In this document: piece by piece, positions 49,069 to 61,500 of the stretch | Layout: each line of letters opens with the position of its first letter | Position numbering within the stretch: position 1 is the first letter of the stretch | DNA from: Harmothoe impar | Taxonomy: Eukaryota; Annelida; Polychaeta; Phyllodocida; Polynoidae | Length of the DNA: 64,000 nucleotides | Reading direction: 5' to 3' | Assembly (NCBI GenBank): GCA_947462335.1 | Contig: OX381710.1 | Coordinates: 31,239,004-31,303,003 of the forward strand | The notes under the pieces: generated by a model | The model's input: the letters and a program-made list of their open reading frames with translations, nothing else | Databases searched by the model: none | Told to the model about the DNA's origin: nothing | Made by a program: the position numbers and the translations under genes

Positions 49069-49145
49069 GATAGTGACTGGTTTAAAACAAGTTGACTGAT
49101 AAGTCACTATCACTGTCACCCTACACGTCCCATTGATATATAAAG
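49069..49145 (+). promoter_or_regulatory. Transporter gene promoter: inverted repeat with GATA motif and TATA box
   Basis: TATATAAAG at 49137-49145 is a consensus TATA box. The 10-bp arms GATAGTGACT (49069-49078) and AGTCACTATC (49102-49111) form an inverted repeat upstream. The right part contains TGACTGATAAGTCA (49093-49106), with a central GATA-type TGATAA. The initiation site would be around 49166-49172. The promoter role is inferred from the TATA box and the splice donor that follows. Confidence 0.55.
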
Positions 49146-49167
49146 AGGATCAGAGAGGATAGGACGT

Positions 49168-49221
49168 TACTCAAGGCAGTCCACTCAGCGGATACACATA
49201 GCTGATAGCACTCCCAGTGAG
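49168..49221 (+). other. SLC47A1: Non-coding exon 1 of the transporter gene (predicted)
   Basis: It starts about 30 bp after the TATA box and ends at a strong donor CAGTGAG|GTAAGG. The next acceptor that makes sense is at 52394, eight bases before the start codon. No ATG-initiated coding frame is apparent in this exon. Confidence 0.5.
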
Positions 49222-50690
49222 GTAAGGGAAAGTGTAACGTATACATGTTTGACCTCATGTGTCTATCTCGATTGGACTATCTCATTTACCTATGCTACCA
49301 GGACTTTAAAAGCATCGGGAGCACGGACATACATTGAGGTATTATTCAGTTTTCAATGTCTGCTTTATTTTAGACACAGCTATATGATTACACAGTATGT
49401 CCATGTGTTGCTTGGACAATGTAAGGCAGTCGGTTGCTGTATTGGGAGGAACACATACATGGGCACATGTATACACACAAATGTGCCATTTGGATTACCA
49501 CTTATACAACGTAAATAGTTCAAAAAGAGGAATCTGACATACTTCTATGTAGGTCTATATGTATGTAAGTTAAACGTGATGAGAAAGTGGAGCAAGGATT
49601 AGCCAGGGGCGAGATCCTTCACATAAAACGAAACAAGTGTAATAGCTTGTATGTACGCTCTACATAAAGGATAAGTCAAAACGACAGTTTCCTAGTGTGG
49701 AAATAAGATCCTTAACCGATCTTTCGCTGATTGCTATCAGAGCATGCGTGGTCTAATAAATAATCGGACAGCAAGGGTACTTCTATTGTGGCAATTTGAA
49801 ATTTTAATCAGACTTTCTCTTGTTTTGTTTCTTTGCGTGAAGCCAATGGCGTGGTCGCATTACGGTATTGTAGTACGTAAACTAGATTTCTGTGACATGT
49901 CAACAGGTCACGTAGTTTAACATGTTGATACACAATTACCTAGAAAGATGAGATTTTCAGCCTTTAAGATGTATCGTTGACCTGAGAATCACTTTGTGGA
50001 CGGTCAATAAAGAATTAAAAGAAAAATATCACTTGATATACTTTGTGACAGCTTTATTGTCCCCGAATCGATATTTGCAATAAAAGCATGTTTTTCATGT
50101 CATATAATATGCTATAACAATTCATATCAAGATAAACATCTATAAACAGTAGAGCCACTGTTAAATTATGCGGGGGTGAAAACAATACACACAGTATCTA
50201 AATGTATTGCAACAGTCCATCTTTAAACTATCCACCTAGGCTTTTACTTCGACAAGACTTAGTGTGGGCCTAAATAGTAAAAATAACTATAGCCAAAATA
50301 ACTATAGCCATAAGCAAAGAGTTTGAGCGATGTGATATATTAATGTGTAGATCCATATTATCCACCTAGTTCACATTCGTAATTGCCTCATAGGTGGGAA
50401 CGTCTGACAGGAAATATTAAAGTCCCTTCTCTAACAGTCTGAATATTACATTGAATAGTGTCTTCCCTGTTCAATTGTATGGCATACACATAATTTATCC
50501 AGATCTAACGGTGTCACAGTACTAAATAGTCCCTACTAAAAACGGAATTCTAGTGGATATAATCAGTGCTAGGAGACCTTATTTTTGACTGGGAGTAATA
50601 ATAGGCATACCAGAAGATGGGGCAATGCTTGGTTTAAAAAAAGTTTTAAAAAGTGTTTGGTATCCATGGTAACCAAGGGGTCACGCTTTG

Positions 50691-50715
50691 AGGTCAAAGT
50701 CAAGGTCACAGGTCG
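50691..50715 (+). promoter_or_regulatory. Four clustered AGGTCA-like half-sites
   Basis: AGGTCA, AAGTCA, AGGTCA and AGGTCG lie in direct orientation at 50691, 50697, 50703 and 50710. They include an ERR/SF-1-like TCAAGGTCA. This is a motif observation only. The wider sequence may be an old dispersed repeat. Confidence 0.3.
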
Positions 50716-51158
50716 GTGCGGCACTTGAAAAATTGATCATATTCAGACTATGCTTTTTCCATGGCAACTAGCGCAAAATCTAATCTGACTCCCCTATTGA
50801 CGGACATTTTTAAAAGATGGGAAATGATGTCAGCTTTTGTTTAAGGCGTCATTTATGAACGCCATCAAATTTTGAACCACATTTGGAGCCACTTGATAGT
50901 GAAAAAGAGGAAAATATTAGAACATCACTGTGCCAATTAGTACCGTGACACCTTAAGACCCAGTAAGTTGTGAAGACGAATTTGAGGAAAACGACGTATC
51001 TAATCAGACCACTTTAAAACATGCCTATCGGGACACTATCAATATAAAGTATGAATCTCACATCACCTTTGAGTAGCCCTTAAGATAGCATGAACAGAGG
51101 TCCATTATTACACTTTAGAGCTCATGCCCTGTGATTGACGCGGCCGTTGACCTTTATT

Positions 51159-51427
51159 CAGTACACAGAGAGAAGAAACAGCGTCAAATGGGAGTCCAGG
51201 CTGCCTCCAAAATGACTCCCCTGTTTAGGGGATTCAGGTCGCATAAGGGAATCTAGGGGACTCTATGGCTGACCTAAGGGAGTCACCTGGGGGGGGGAGT
51301 CATATGATCCAGAGAGTTACCTTAGGTCATCCAGAGAGTCACCTAGGCTCTGTTAGGCCCATTTCTGGAGTCATTCTGGAGGCAACCTGGACTCCCTTTT
51401 GACGCTGTTTCTTCTCTCTGTGTACTG
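51159..51427. mobile_element. 269-bp foldback element in intron 1
   Basis: CAGTACACAGAGAGAAGAAA then CAGCGTCAAA on the left is matched on the right by TTTGACGCTG then TTTCTTCTCTCTGTGTACTG. The complementarity runs about 60 bp inward. The centre has repeated GGGAGTCA / TGACTCCC. No clear target duplication was seen. Confidence 0.8.
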
Positions 51428-51649
51428 GGAGTCAAACGTGAAGTGTCACTACATATTTGTTACAATAAGATGTTTGCATCTAATGTAGAAGGATCGAATT
51501 ATAGAAAAATAAGGTAGTCACTCTGCAATACGCACTGCAGTGGCCTGAAAGTGCAGCCAAGGGAGCACACTAAAGGTCTAGTGATTAATGACATATTTCA
51601 ACCTTATTATTTACCATTAGTTTAACTGAGGAACTGTCAACAAGACAGA

Positions 51650-51815
51650 AAATGTCCACTATTGACAGTTCTTATTGAGATTTGTCAATAAAAGGAAGAA
51701 TTTCTACTATCGATAGTTTGAACTGCCAATAACAGGATATTGTTTCACTATTGACAGTTTGAACTATCAATAGCAGCATATTATTCCACTATCGATAGTT
51801 TGAACTGTTAGTAGC
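51650..51815. repeat. Tandem repeat of CACTATYGATAGTTTGAACT units
   Basis: Three to four copies with a period of about 57 bp. Each contains a short palindrome (ACTATCGATAGT or a variant). Confidence 0.75.
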
Positions 51816-52394
51816 GTTTATAAAACAATTATCAAAACATTTTTGATGTCATTTCCCATGTACAATGTATGGGATATTGATGTGAGTACTCTATTGTCCT
51901 CAAGTCGCGACGTGTTCATTATAATCAATATTAATTTTGCTGAGTAATTGTAGAAAGAAAACAGTGTCCACTTTGGTGCCAACTTCTCAAAGCTGCTCCA
52001 ATACATTTCTATAGTAGTACTTTGGTTCTAGAACCATTCACGTTTTGATCATTTTCTCAGCTTCTATAAATGATAGAAAGGTAATTAAAGATGTTCTGGA
52101 AAGGATTTAATGGGATCTACCATATGACATCCCAAACTGTAGAATCCATGTAGTTAAAAATATATATCCAAGTGCCTACCTTATGATAAGGTGGTGTTCT
52201 TTTTCTGTCATTTGAAATGTACTTCGTACCGACATAGCTAATGATAGCAAGATGTATACACATAAAATCAATCTTCGCCTCAGTCAAAGTGAATTATCAT
52301 CTGTGTAGGCCTAAGCACATGGTACTCTTTAATTCCAGTTAGCCAAACATGAAACCTGCGTGAAAAAATGAAATCCACATTGATTTCTTTCCAG

Positions 52395-52579
52395 TTCTCA
52401 AGATGAATCCTGATGAGCAAACACCCTTAAAGCGAGATGAGGGCAAAGACCTAACCGGTTACCATGGTAACGAGCAGAAACCTTTCATCAAAGACGGCGA
52501 TACTGGTTTCTGCAGCCGGCTTTACCCAATGGGCTTCTTCCAGGAGCTCAAAGGGCTTCTGAAGATGTCAGCACCTTTG
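52395..52579 (+). CDS. SLC47A1: Transporter exon 2: start codon, cytosolic N terminus, start of TM1
   Basis: The acceptor TTTCTTTCCAG ends at 52394. The ATG is at 52403, after an eight-base leader. The exon encodes residues 1-59, from a charged N terminus (MNPDEQTPLKRDEGKD) to ELKGLLKMSAPL, and ends in phase 0 at GTGAGT. Human MATE1 also has a short polar N terminus ending in an ELRALL-type segment. Confidence 0.9.
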
Positions 52580-55500
52580 GTGAGTGGCGAGTATTCATGC
52601 AAGGAAGCAATTAGCTCACATACTGAAGGATGAAGGTGACCTTTATGATATGATGATGTGATTATAGTACATACGGGAGGCGGATATCAGTTACGACCGC
52701 TACGGGGTGATTCTGGGCATTAGCAGAATACCTTTTAACCTTGCGCCAATTGACATAGTGGTCTTGCTGGGTATGCACATGTGTTATGAATGGATGTCAA
52801 TAATGTATACAGAATTGCTCAATGGAATATGTCCAATCAAACGCATTTGATCAAATCAGATATAAAAGTAGATGTCCATGTCCAAATTCATAGTGTAATC
52901 GTTTAGTACATGTAGTTAGATGCATTAATTGGAACAAATTGTGAATATTTATTGATTGGATTAGGCCGATATGTTATTTCTCCGTGTTATTGTTGCAGAT
53001 AGCCCAGCAGCTCACCATGTATATGCTGGGACCCGTAGCATTAATCTTCTGTGGTCACCTTGGCAAGCTGCAACTGGATGCAGTGGCCCTGGCATGTTCT
53101 GTACGATCTGCTCCACATTGTGTGACACTTTATTTTCTTAATCTCATATTCTGCTGGTATCTCTTTGTATTTTTTGACATCTGATGATATTCTGTGTTCA
53201 TTCAATATTCCACACAGCCTTTCTAATAACCGTTTCTTTACAGATACTGAATGTGTTTGGTATATCAATCGCAGTAGGACTATCGTCAGCATGTGACACA
53301 CTATTTGCCCAGGTATTGTCCGATATACATTGTTTAAATGCTTTATAATTAGTACAATGTAGATAAGGTACAAGTGAGTAGCTGTATAAGTGTTATTATC
53401 CAAGGACGGAGTTGCCCAAGGTTTATAACACTTATACCCCACACCTATCATCTTGAATTTTAAGACATTCCATCAATATCGCTGTATGCTGAAATGCTAA
53501 ATCCACTCGTGTTCTCTAGGTGTATGGAAGTGAAAGCAAGCACAAACTAGGGATTATCCTTCAAAGAAGTGAGTATCACTTTCACCATTTTCACCACTTT
53601 CACCATCTGTATGAATGCGATTCAATTTGAGCCTCTTAATTTAAGATGCTGTTGCAATCTTCGAATCCAATTTTAGATATGCCTCTTGATTTGGAATTCA
53701 GTAAATATGAAATAAAGACTTCATAAAATCAAGTGGTCTAACATGGTGTAGGTAATAAGTCAAGAAGTCCCGAGTTAAAGAATGTGATATCACGAATTGA
53801 CGAGAGGGTAATGCAAACACTCTTCTTTACAGGTATTCTATTTCTTGGTCTTTCCTCACTACCATGCATTGCCATCCATATAAACACAGAGGCTCTTTGT
53901 CTTCTCCTTGGACAAGACGTAGATGTAGCCAGGTGAGACTTCACGTTGTGTAGATATCTTGGAAGATAACATTGATAATGAAATGCAAACTATGATCATT
54001 AGCCTTCTAACTGCTCCAACGTATACTGAGACAATGAAACAACATCTAGAAACAGTGTCGTAGCGAGATAAATGTATGTGAAACGGGAACATAAGGGAGT
54101 GTTCATTTATTAGTTACAGGGGGGGCGCAAAATTTTCCGACCCCTCCTGAGGGGGGGCCTAAGAAATTCTGCCCCCTCTTGAGGGGGGGGGGGGGCGTAA
54201 AAAATTTAGCCCCTTTAGCAAAAAAGCCAGCGCGTTGATATAGTTCAAGGGGGGGGGGGTAGGTGAAAAGAAATCGCTGCCTTCGGCGAGGGGGGGGGGC
54301 GAAACGTTCCACGCGCTCTCGAGGGGGGGGGGGGCAAAATCTCGCCCCCCCCTTTAATTAATAAAATGAATACTCCCTTATATGACTTAACTACTAAGAA
54401 ATATACACGGTTACATTCCACAGGGTCGAATCTGTCTCTCCTCATCATTTTAATCTTGTCTGTTGGTGTGTTACATATTTGTAGAGTAACACCTAAATGA
54501 GTTCATTTATTTGTTCAGGATGGCAGGAGAATACATCCTGGTACTAATACCAGGGACATTTGTAAGTTGATACTTTGAATAACATTTCATATTCACCAGT
54601 AACCTTTGGGTACAACCAACCATATTGTTGATTACGTTTTCGGACTCTGGTAGAACGGTATGTGATTAGCATGTTGTCATCTTTATGGATATATCTGGGT
54701 ATTCGAAAGTGGCAATCTTTAACAACAGTGGGAGGGGGTGGATTGGGAGGGAGGGGACTAACATAATGTCACCTGCTTTACCGAAAATCCTGTGGGCTGC
54801 TATGGCTAAAAGGGGTTGGTCGAGCTAAATTGCAAACCCATCGAAAAGGGGGGGGACTAGAACTCTTCTCGTTGGGGGGGGGGGGGGGTCGGAGGGGTCG
54901 GCTCATGTTACTCACTAACTAAACACCACTTTCCAAAAATTATTGTCTCTCCTTTTTCTTCCAGTGTTTCTTCTTTTACATCGCTATTTTGAAGTACATT
55001 CAAAATCAGGTAACGTTATTTCCTCAGAAAATAGATTTTCCCAAAGTAGTTAACAAAATGTTTAAGGCTGTAATATAATAACATTCAGTACTGTTTAACT
55101 AAAAGGGGGGGGGGCGGAAAAACTGTATGAATGGAACTGTAACAGTTTAGCAGAGAGAGATGGACTAAGAGCATTCATATTGTTACAGAACATTATCATT
55201 CCAACGCTGATTCTTGGTGGTATTGTGAATGTACTCAATGCTGTTCTCCACTACCTTATGGTCTACGTCGCCGACTATGGTATCATGTAGGTATCATCGA
55301 ACCAATATTTTAAATAATGTGGTATTAGACGTTATTTCTGAGTCTTTCAATAGACATATCAATTATAAAAAGGGAATTTCTCATCCATGTAGCACCCTTT
55401 AAGGTTGATCGCTACTCATTGAATATGGACTCCTGCGCAGCTCTCTGCGCATTTTATCTCACTTTGAATATTTGATATATTTGGAGCCACTGATATTTGC

Positions 55501-58500
55501 TATTTTTAACATAAATTAGAATATTGGAATTATTTACCAATAAATCATTATCGAGATTGATATAGATCTCATCACTGTGCTTCAAATAACCAAGAGTGTA
55601 AAATATATACATTTTTTATCCTGATCCTTGGCTTTTAATCCATTATTTTGGCCTTTATATATGAGATTTAGACAGTTTTTGTCCTATTTTTTAACTTTAA
55701 AGGCCCAAAACCCTAAAAATATGCACGGGACCCCCTATTAAAATTACATTTTTATGTTAGCAAATGATCTAAACTATTTTTTGAAAAAGTAACAAAAAAG
55801 TCTATGGATTCTTTTTGCTATTTTTTAAGATTTTGTTGAAAAATTAAGCATCAAATTTAATCAATCGTCCTAAAACGACCACTTTTTATCACAAAAGGTC
55901 TTGTTTGGACCATAAATTTATTTTCTCGCATTCAAGGACACAATATAGGATTATTCACTCAAAATATAACATTGATGTGGGCAGTAGTTCTCTAAGAAAA
56001 AAAATGTGAAAATTTCACAATTTTTGGTATTTTTTGCCAAAAATAGAAAATCCTTTTTTTTTCCAAAAATCTGTAATAAAAAAAGTAGCTCGGGACCCCC
56101 CCCCCTATTTTTTTTACATTTTCCAATGAAACTACCATTAGGCAAAAAAATTAGGAAATTCTATGGATGAAAAGTTAAGAGTAGCGATCAACCTTAAGTG
56201 GATACATCTCAGGGCACCTACCTGGAAGAACAATGATTACAGTGAGATAATATCGACAAACTATTGCACGAGCTGGGAGTGAACTAAATAGGATCATGAT
56301 CACTGTTATGTTCGATTGAACCAGTGCAGGCACTAATCCATTAACCGCTTCATTTCCAGGGGTTCCGCTGTGTCACAATGTATCTGTTACGTCTTGTTCC
56401 TAGTGCTAACTGTAGGATATGTCCTATGCTCAGGTCTATATAAGGACACATGGAATGGTCAGTATATAACATGAATCTATTAAATTGATAGTATTGACTG
56501 TGGGAAGGTCTTTCGGGGTTTATTGAAGCTGTAGAACAAACTCCTACCAGACCTCCGACTTGAGAGTGGGCAAAATGGATTAACCCAGCAAATTATCGTC
56601 AACCTGTGACCCACCCAAAGTCCCCAATTTGTATTGGGTAGGCGCAAGCTGGCTACAAGTTGTCTGGGTGATTGAACCCTGGCTTGATCCCCTACTACTA
56701 GAAGTAAACCCAATATTATTTCACATAGATAAATACCGGATTTGATTAGATACATGTATTTCAATGCTGGAAAGGTTGACCTTGTGTTGTAGGAGCATGT
56801 GGCAAATCAAGTAAATGGTGGACAAAGGCATCCATAAAGCCAATATAATTATATACACATGTATGGTCTGTGAGGTCATCCTATATATTATGTTATCTAT
56901 TTATAAGAGTAATGGCCGAGTATAGGGACTGGTCATTCAGGGGGGGGGGGGTCGATTGGGGGGAGGGGTCCTTTGAGGGGGAGGGACCAAAGTAACCTGT
57001 GGTGCCAGAAAAAAGTGGACCTCTGTCGTAGGGGGAGGGAGGTTGACTGCAGAAGTATAGGATGCCCTCGTAATAATCCATTAACCCCCCTGTGGAAGTG
57101 GTTGTCTGTTGTTGCGTCATCCCTTGACAATCGAACTATGATAGCATACATAAATGGTGCATTACAACACAATATCAGTATTCATGTGTATAATAATGTT
57201 GTTTATCTCTTGATAATTATCTAGGCTGGGATAGAGAATGCCTGGAGAATTGGGGTCAGTTTCTCAGCTTGGCTGTATTTGGTCTTCTCATGATCGGCAT
57301 AGAATGGTGGTCATTTGAAGCAGGCATCTTCCTGGCAGGTGAGTAAAGTTTAACGCTTTCCCTTTTAAAGTGTGATAAGAATCACAGGATTGGCAAAATA
57401 ACCAGCTTAGGCCACTCAAAAAAAAGTGGTTTCTCATCACCAAGGTCTGTGAAATCTGACGAGGGAGGCTTTTTTTTAACTCCCAGGCTAAATTAAGTGT
57501 CTCTATAGCACTGCATTGCTGCCCAAGTAACAAGAAACGTTTGATCAACGTTGATTAACGTTCGATTTTGGTTAATTGGACCAACATTTTTAAATTTGCA
57601 TTATTTCAACGTTGATTTAACGTTTTTGTGGAAAAACATGATTTGAGAAATGTTGGTTTAATGTTCAAAAACAGTTTGCAATCTAACGTTTTTCAGAAAA
57701 CTCATACTGAACATTGCTCAATGTTTTTTTGTAGACTCAAAGCAACATTGATTTAACAAATTGGCTCAATGTTGGTTTAACGTTTTTTTGTAACTCCAGT
57801 TCATCTCAGCAGGTGATAGTTCAGTATGTAATGAAAAGAAACTGTTGCACATCAGTATCTGTCTAAGATAAACTATAATAATGATACTATATGATAGCCG
57901 TATCAATATTATTGACAATATTTAGTTTTTAGATATGTCTAGGCTAAATATGTTGGTGAAATCATAATAATGTTTTTATCGGGGTGTGCAGATTGGTAAA
58001 CACCCATTTTGTAGCTTTATACAATGTAGGAGTAGAAATTGTCCACATAGGTCTGTGAGTCAATACACTACTTCTTTAGGAGTAACCTCTTTGTATAAAG
58101 AGTATATTTATCGTACATGTGCAGAAATGTATGGAAAACATAATAAAGAAAGTAAAATGAAAGTAAATATCATATACATTTTGTAGTAGTACATGAGCTC
58201 CTTTTGCAGTAGAATGTATGTATCAACTCAACGTTGGTTCATCCATAGCTCAATGGTAATTCAACGTTAATTCAATGTTGGGTTGAGTCCACAAAATGGA
58301 GTTAGGCTAGATGGCTATAAAACGTTATTTCACTCTTTAAATGACGTTGAAATAACGTTTACACAACTTCAACTTGTCACCTGGGTGGCATCATTAGCTT
58401 TAATTTGATACCAGATATGACAATTTTTGTCCATTTTACAGTTTTTTCATCAAAATTTGGCAAAGAAAAAGGTTTCTTCAAAACCTGATTTTTATGATGC

Positions 58501-61500
58501 GTGCGGTTGTGAGAAACCTTCTGGCCGGCGAGTAGAGGGTAGAAGTAACTACGATTTCATCATAGTTATACTTGGGTGTTCTTTCAGAACACGCCACGAG
58601 TTCCTGGGCACTTTTTCCTGTAGGGTTTATAGTGGAGTTTCTTTTTTTTCTCACGACTGACGAATCCGTTCTGAAAGAGCCTCCAGATGTTCCAAACGAT
58701 GTATCAGAAGATAAGAAAAAATGGGGGGGTCCCGTACTTGTTTCTGAGATGTTTAACCACAAAGCGCGAATGGCCTGTAATAGGATTATATAGTGCCCTC
58801 TTACAAATGTGGATGAAATAACATTGAAAAGTAACTACAGTTTCCTCAAACTTCAACATAATATTCTGCATAATATATTATCTGCCCAGAAAATGTGTTT
58901 CGAACATAATAGTCCCAGGCATATTTGTATGTTGTTGTCCTTTGAAATAAAAAGGTTAAATGGATGTGATCTGGCCAAGGAAGGCAATATACAGTCTTCA
59001 ATGGGGATTGCACATCATCTAGCTCTGTGGCCTCTCTTTCTAAGGCGCAGGGTATATTATAATCAGAGGGTTGTGAATTCAATCCTCACCACAAACCACC
59101 ATCAAACCATTTTGTGAGTTTTGTTACTATGTATTGCATATACATGTAAAGTAACTATCAGAGGTTTGGAGATGGTTCTAACCGTAGGTAGTCAAAGAAC
59201 ATAAAAATGTTCCACAGTTAGTCTTGCACCACCTACCTTCTGATCACGAGACATGCATGGAACACTTACACCAGCAGGGCGCTTTCAAACTGCAGGTCAA
59301 ACCGCAGGTAGATAGCTGATCAAATGTGTACAGAAAGCTGCGCAATGTACATGTCTTAGATCCCCGCCGGCCACCTTAACAGAAAACAGTTTGAATAAGT
59401 TCACGATACTTAAGATGCAAATGAGACTTCCAGTGGGCACAAAATTCGGTTCAATATTGAATAAAAGTTGAATCAATATTGGATTAACATTGGCAACATG
59501 TTCTCAATGTTCTATGCCCACTGGGAGTGAGTGGAAAATATGGATGTGTAAGCATATTTGGGAGTTTAATATCTTTGTTTTTACTTACCGGGGTAGACTT
59601 ACTGTTATTTAAAGTGTAATCGGAATGTAGTATCTGCCAGGATAAAATATGTAAATCTTAATTAATCCCCGTGTAACTTGTAGCTGAGTGATAGTATTTT
59701 GGAGATTTTGCTACGTTATCAATACGTGTTAATGAACAGCCGGCCAGTGACCCTCCATCTGCCGTGTCAAATCATTATCAACGTTAGCTCTGTGAAATAC
59801 ACCTGATCTTTGAATATTTAGGATTATCTGTGGGGTGTTTCACAAGGGGGACATACAATTAATTGTAGAATAAGTGTTTCTATAGGAGGTGTTAATTGTA
59901 TATAACCACTAAGACCGACATTTGGTTGTATCAATTGTATACTGCTTATAAAAAGTGTTTCGCAAAGGTCTACAACCAAGATGTTAAGTCAGGGTCTTTG
60001 GCCTACAATCTAGATATAACTAATGTAAAAGTGTTTCACAATGCATATTAGCGTGGAGCTCATACCATGCTTGCTAATCTTTTCCTTACCTATTTTTTCA
60101 CATCTTTTTCATTCAATATATGTGTCATACTACACACAAGAATCCCTGCAAATATCTGTTTATTCCGGATGAAAATAAACTGGTTATAAACAACACTGAT
60201 GTTGATCCTATCTGATCATCATACAAGGGGAGCATATTTAAGATTAATGCTACATGGCTATTAAGGTTGACTTACTTTTACCAAATGTTAGTCTTATGTT
60301 GGTGTTTCACAAGCCGCATTATTATCTTCAATTGTATCTAAGTATATGACCATAGATACAATTGAAACTTGTGAAACACCAAGATAAAATTAACATTGGG
60401 TGATATTAAGTTGGTCTTAGAAAACATGTAAAATTAATTGTATCTATTTTCTTCTTGTGAAACACCCCACAGGAAGGTGTTTCACAAGGGCTGTAATAAT
60501 TATATAGATTGATCTATTCTGCCTACAAGTGGTCTAAAAAGAATGCAGAATAGAATGATTCTTAGGAAAATGGCAAGTGTTTCAAAAAGACTGATCTGTG
60601 CTCTGGTTCACAATTGAGTTATGAGTGGTTCATGCACCACATAATAGAATGATCCTTTTGAAACACCTGCAATATTCATTCTATTTCCATTCTTACCCAC
60701 CACTCATACCCACAATAGAACAATCCATAACCTCAGTTCAGTGTCAAATCATTATGAGAAAATGGCAATAGAACACTTATAGCAGGTAGTACATACCCCA
60801 AAAGCGACCCATATACTATCTAACATGTTACCTTCATGTGGCTACAAAGAAAACAATGGAATTCCCATTTTTGGTAAGAAGAACACATATATAGGAGTTA
60901 CTATTACCTCCTCCTGTTCAGGGCTTTTGAAACACTTACATTGTGGCCATAACTTGCTTATGAGTGCAGTGACCACTCATAAATATCACTTGTATGACCT
61001 TTGGAAACACTTATTTTGCACCCTACTTACGACTTATCATTATACCTACGACCAGTGTGGCCATAGAATGATCAAAGGTCAAACCTACGAGTGGTGGGCT
61101 ATTAGAAACACTTAGAAAAAGAATGATCTATTTTGGCCGTTGTGAAACAGCTTCCAGGTATTAAAATTGAAAAGGACAGCGTAAAATGTCATTTCAGTGG
61201 GGTGTTTCACATGGGGAAAATAGATACAATTAACTTTACATGGTTTCTAAGACCAACTTAATATCACCCAATGTTAATGTTATATTGGTGCTTCACAAGT
61301 TTCAATTGTATCTATGTATCTACTTAGATACAATTGAAGATAATAATGCGGCTTGTGAAACACCAAAATATTAGCGGGCATGGTATGAGCTCCACACTAA
61401 TATGCATTGTGAAACACTTATACATAAGTTGTGTCTAGATTGTAGGCCTAACACCCTAACTTAACATCTTGGTTGTAGACCTTTGTGAAACATTTTTTAT

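Larger units (their letters stand above)
49222..52394 (+). other. Intron 1 of the transporter gene
   Basis: It contains a cluster of nuclear-receptor-like half-sites (50691-50715), a 269-bp foldback element (51159-51427) and a short tandem repeat (51650-51815). No coding exon was seen. Confidence 0.5.
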
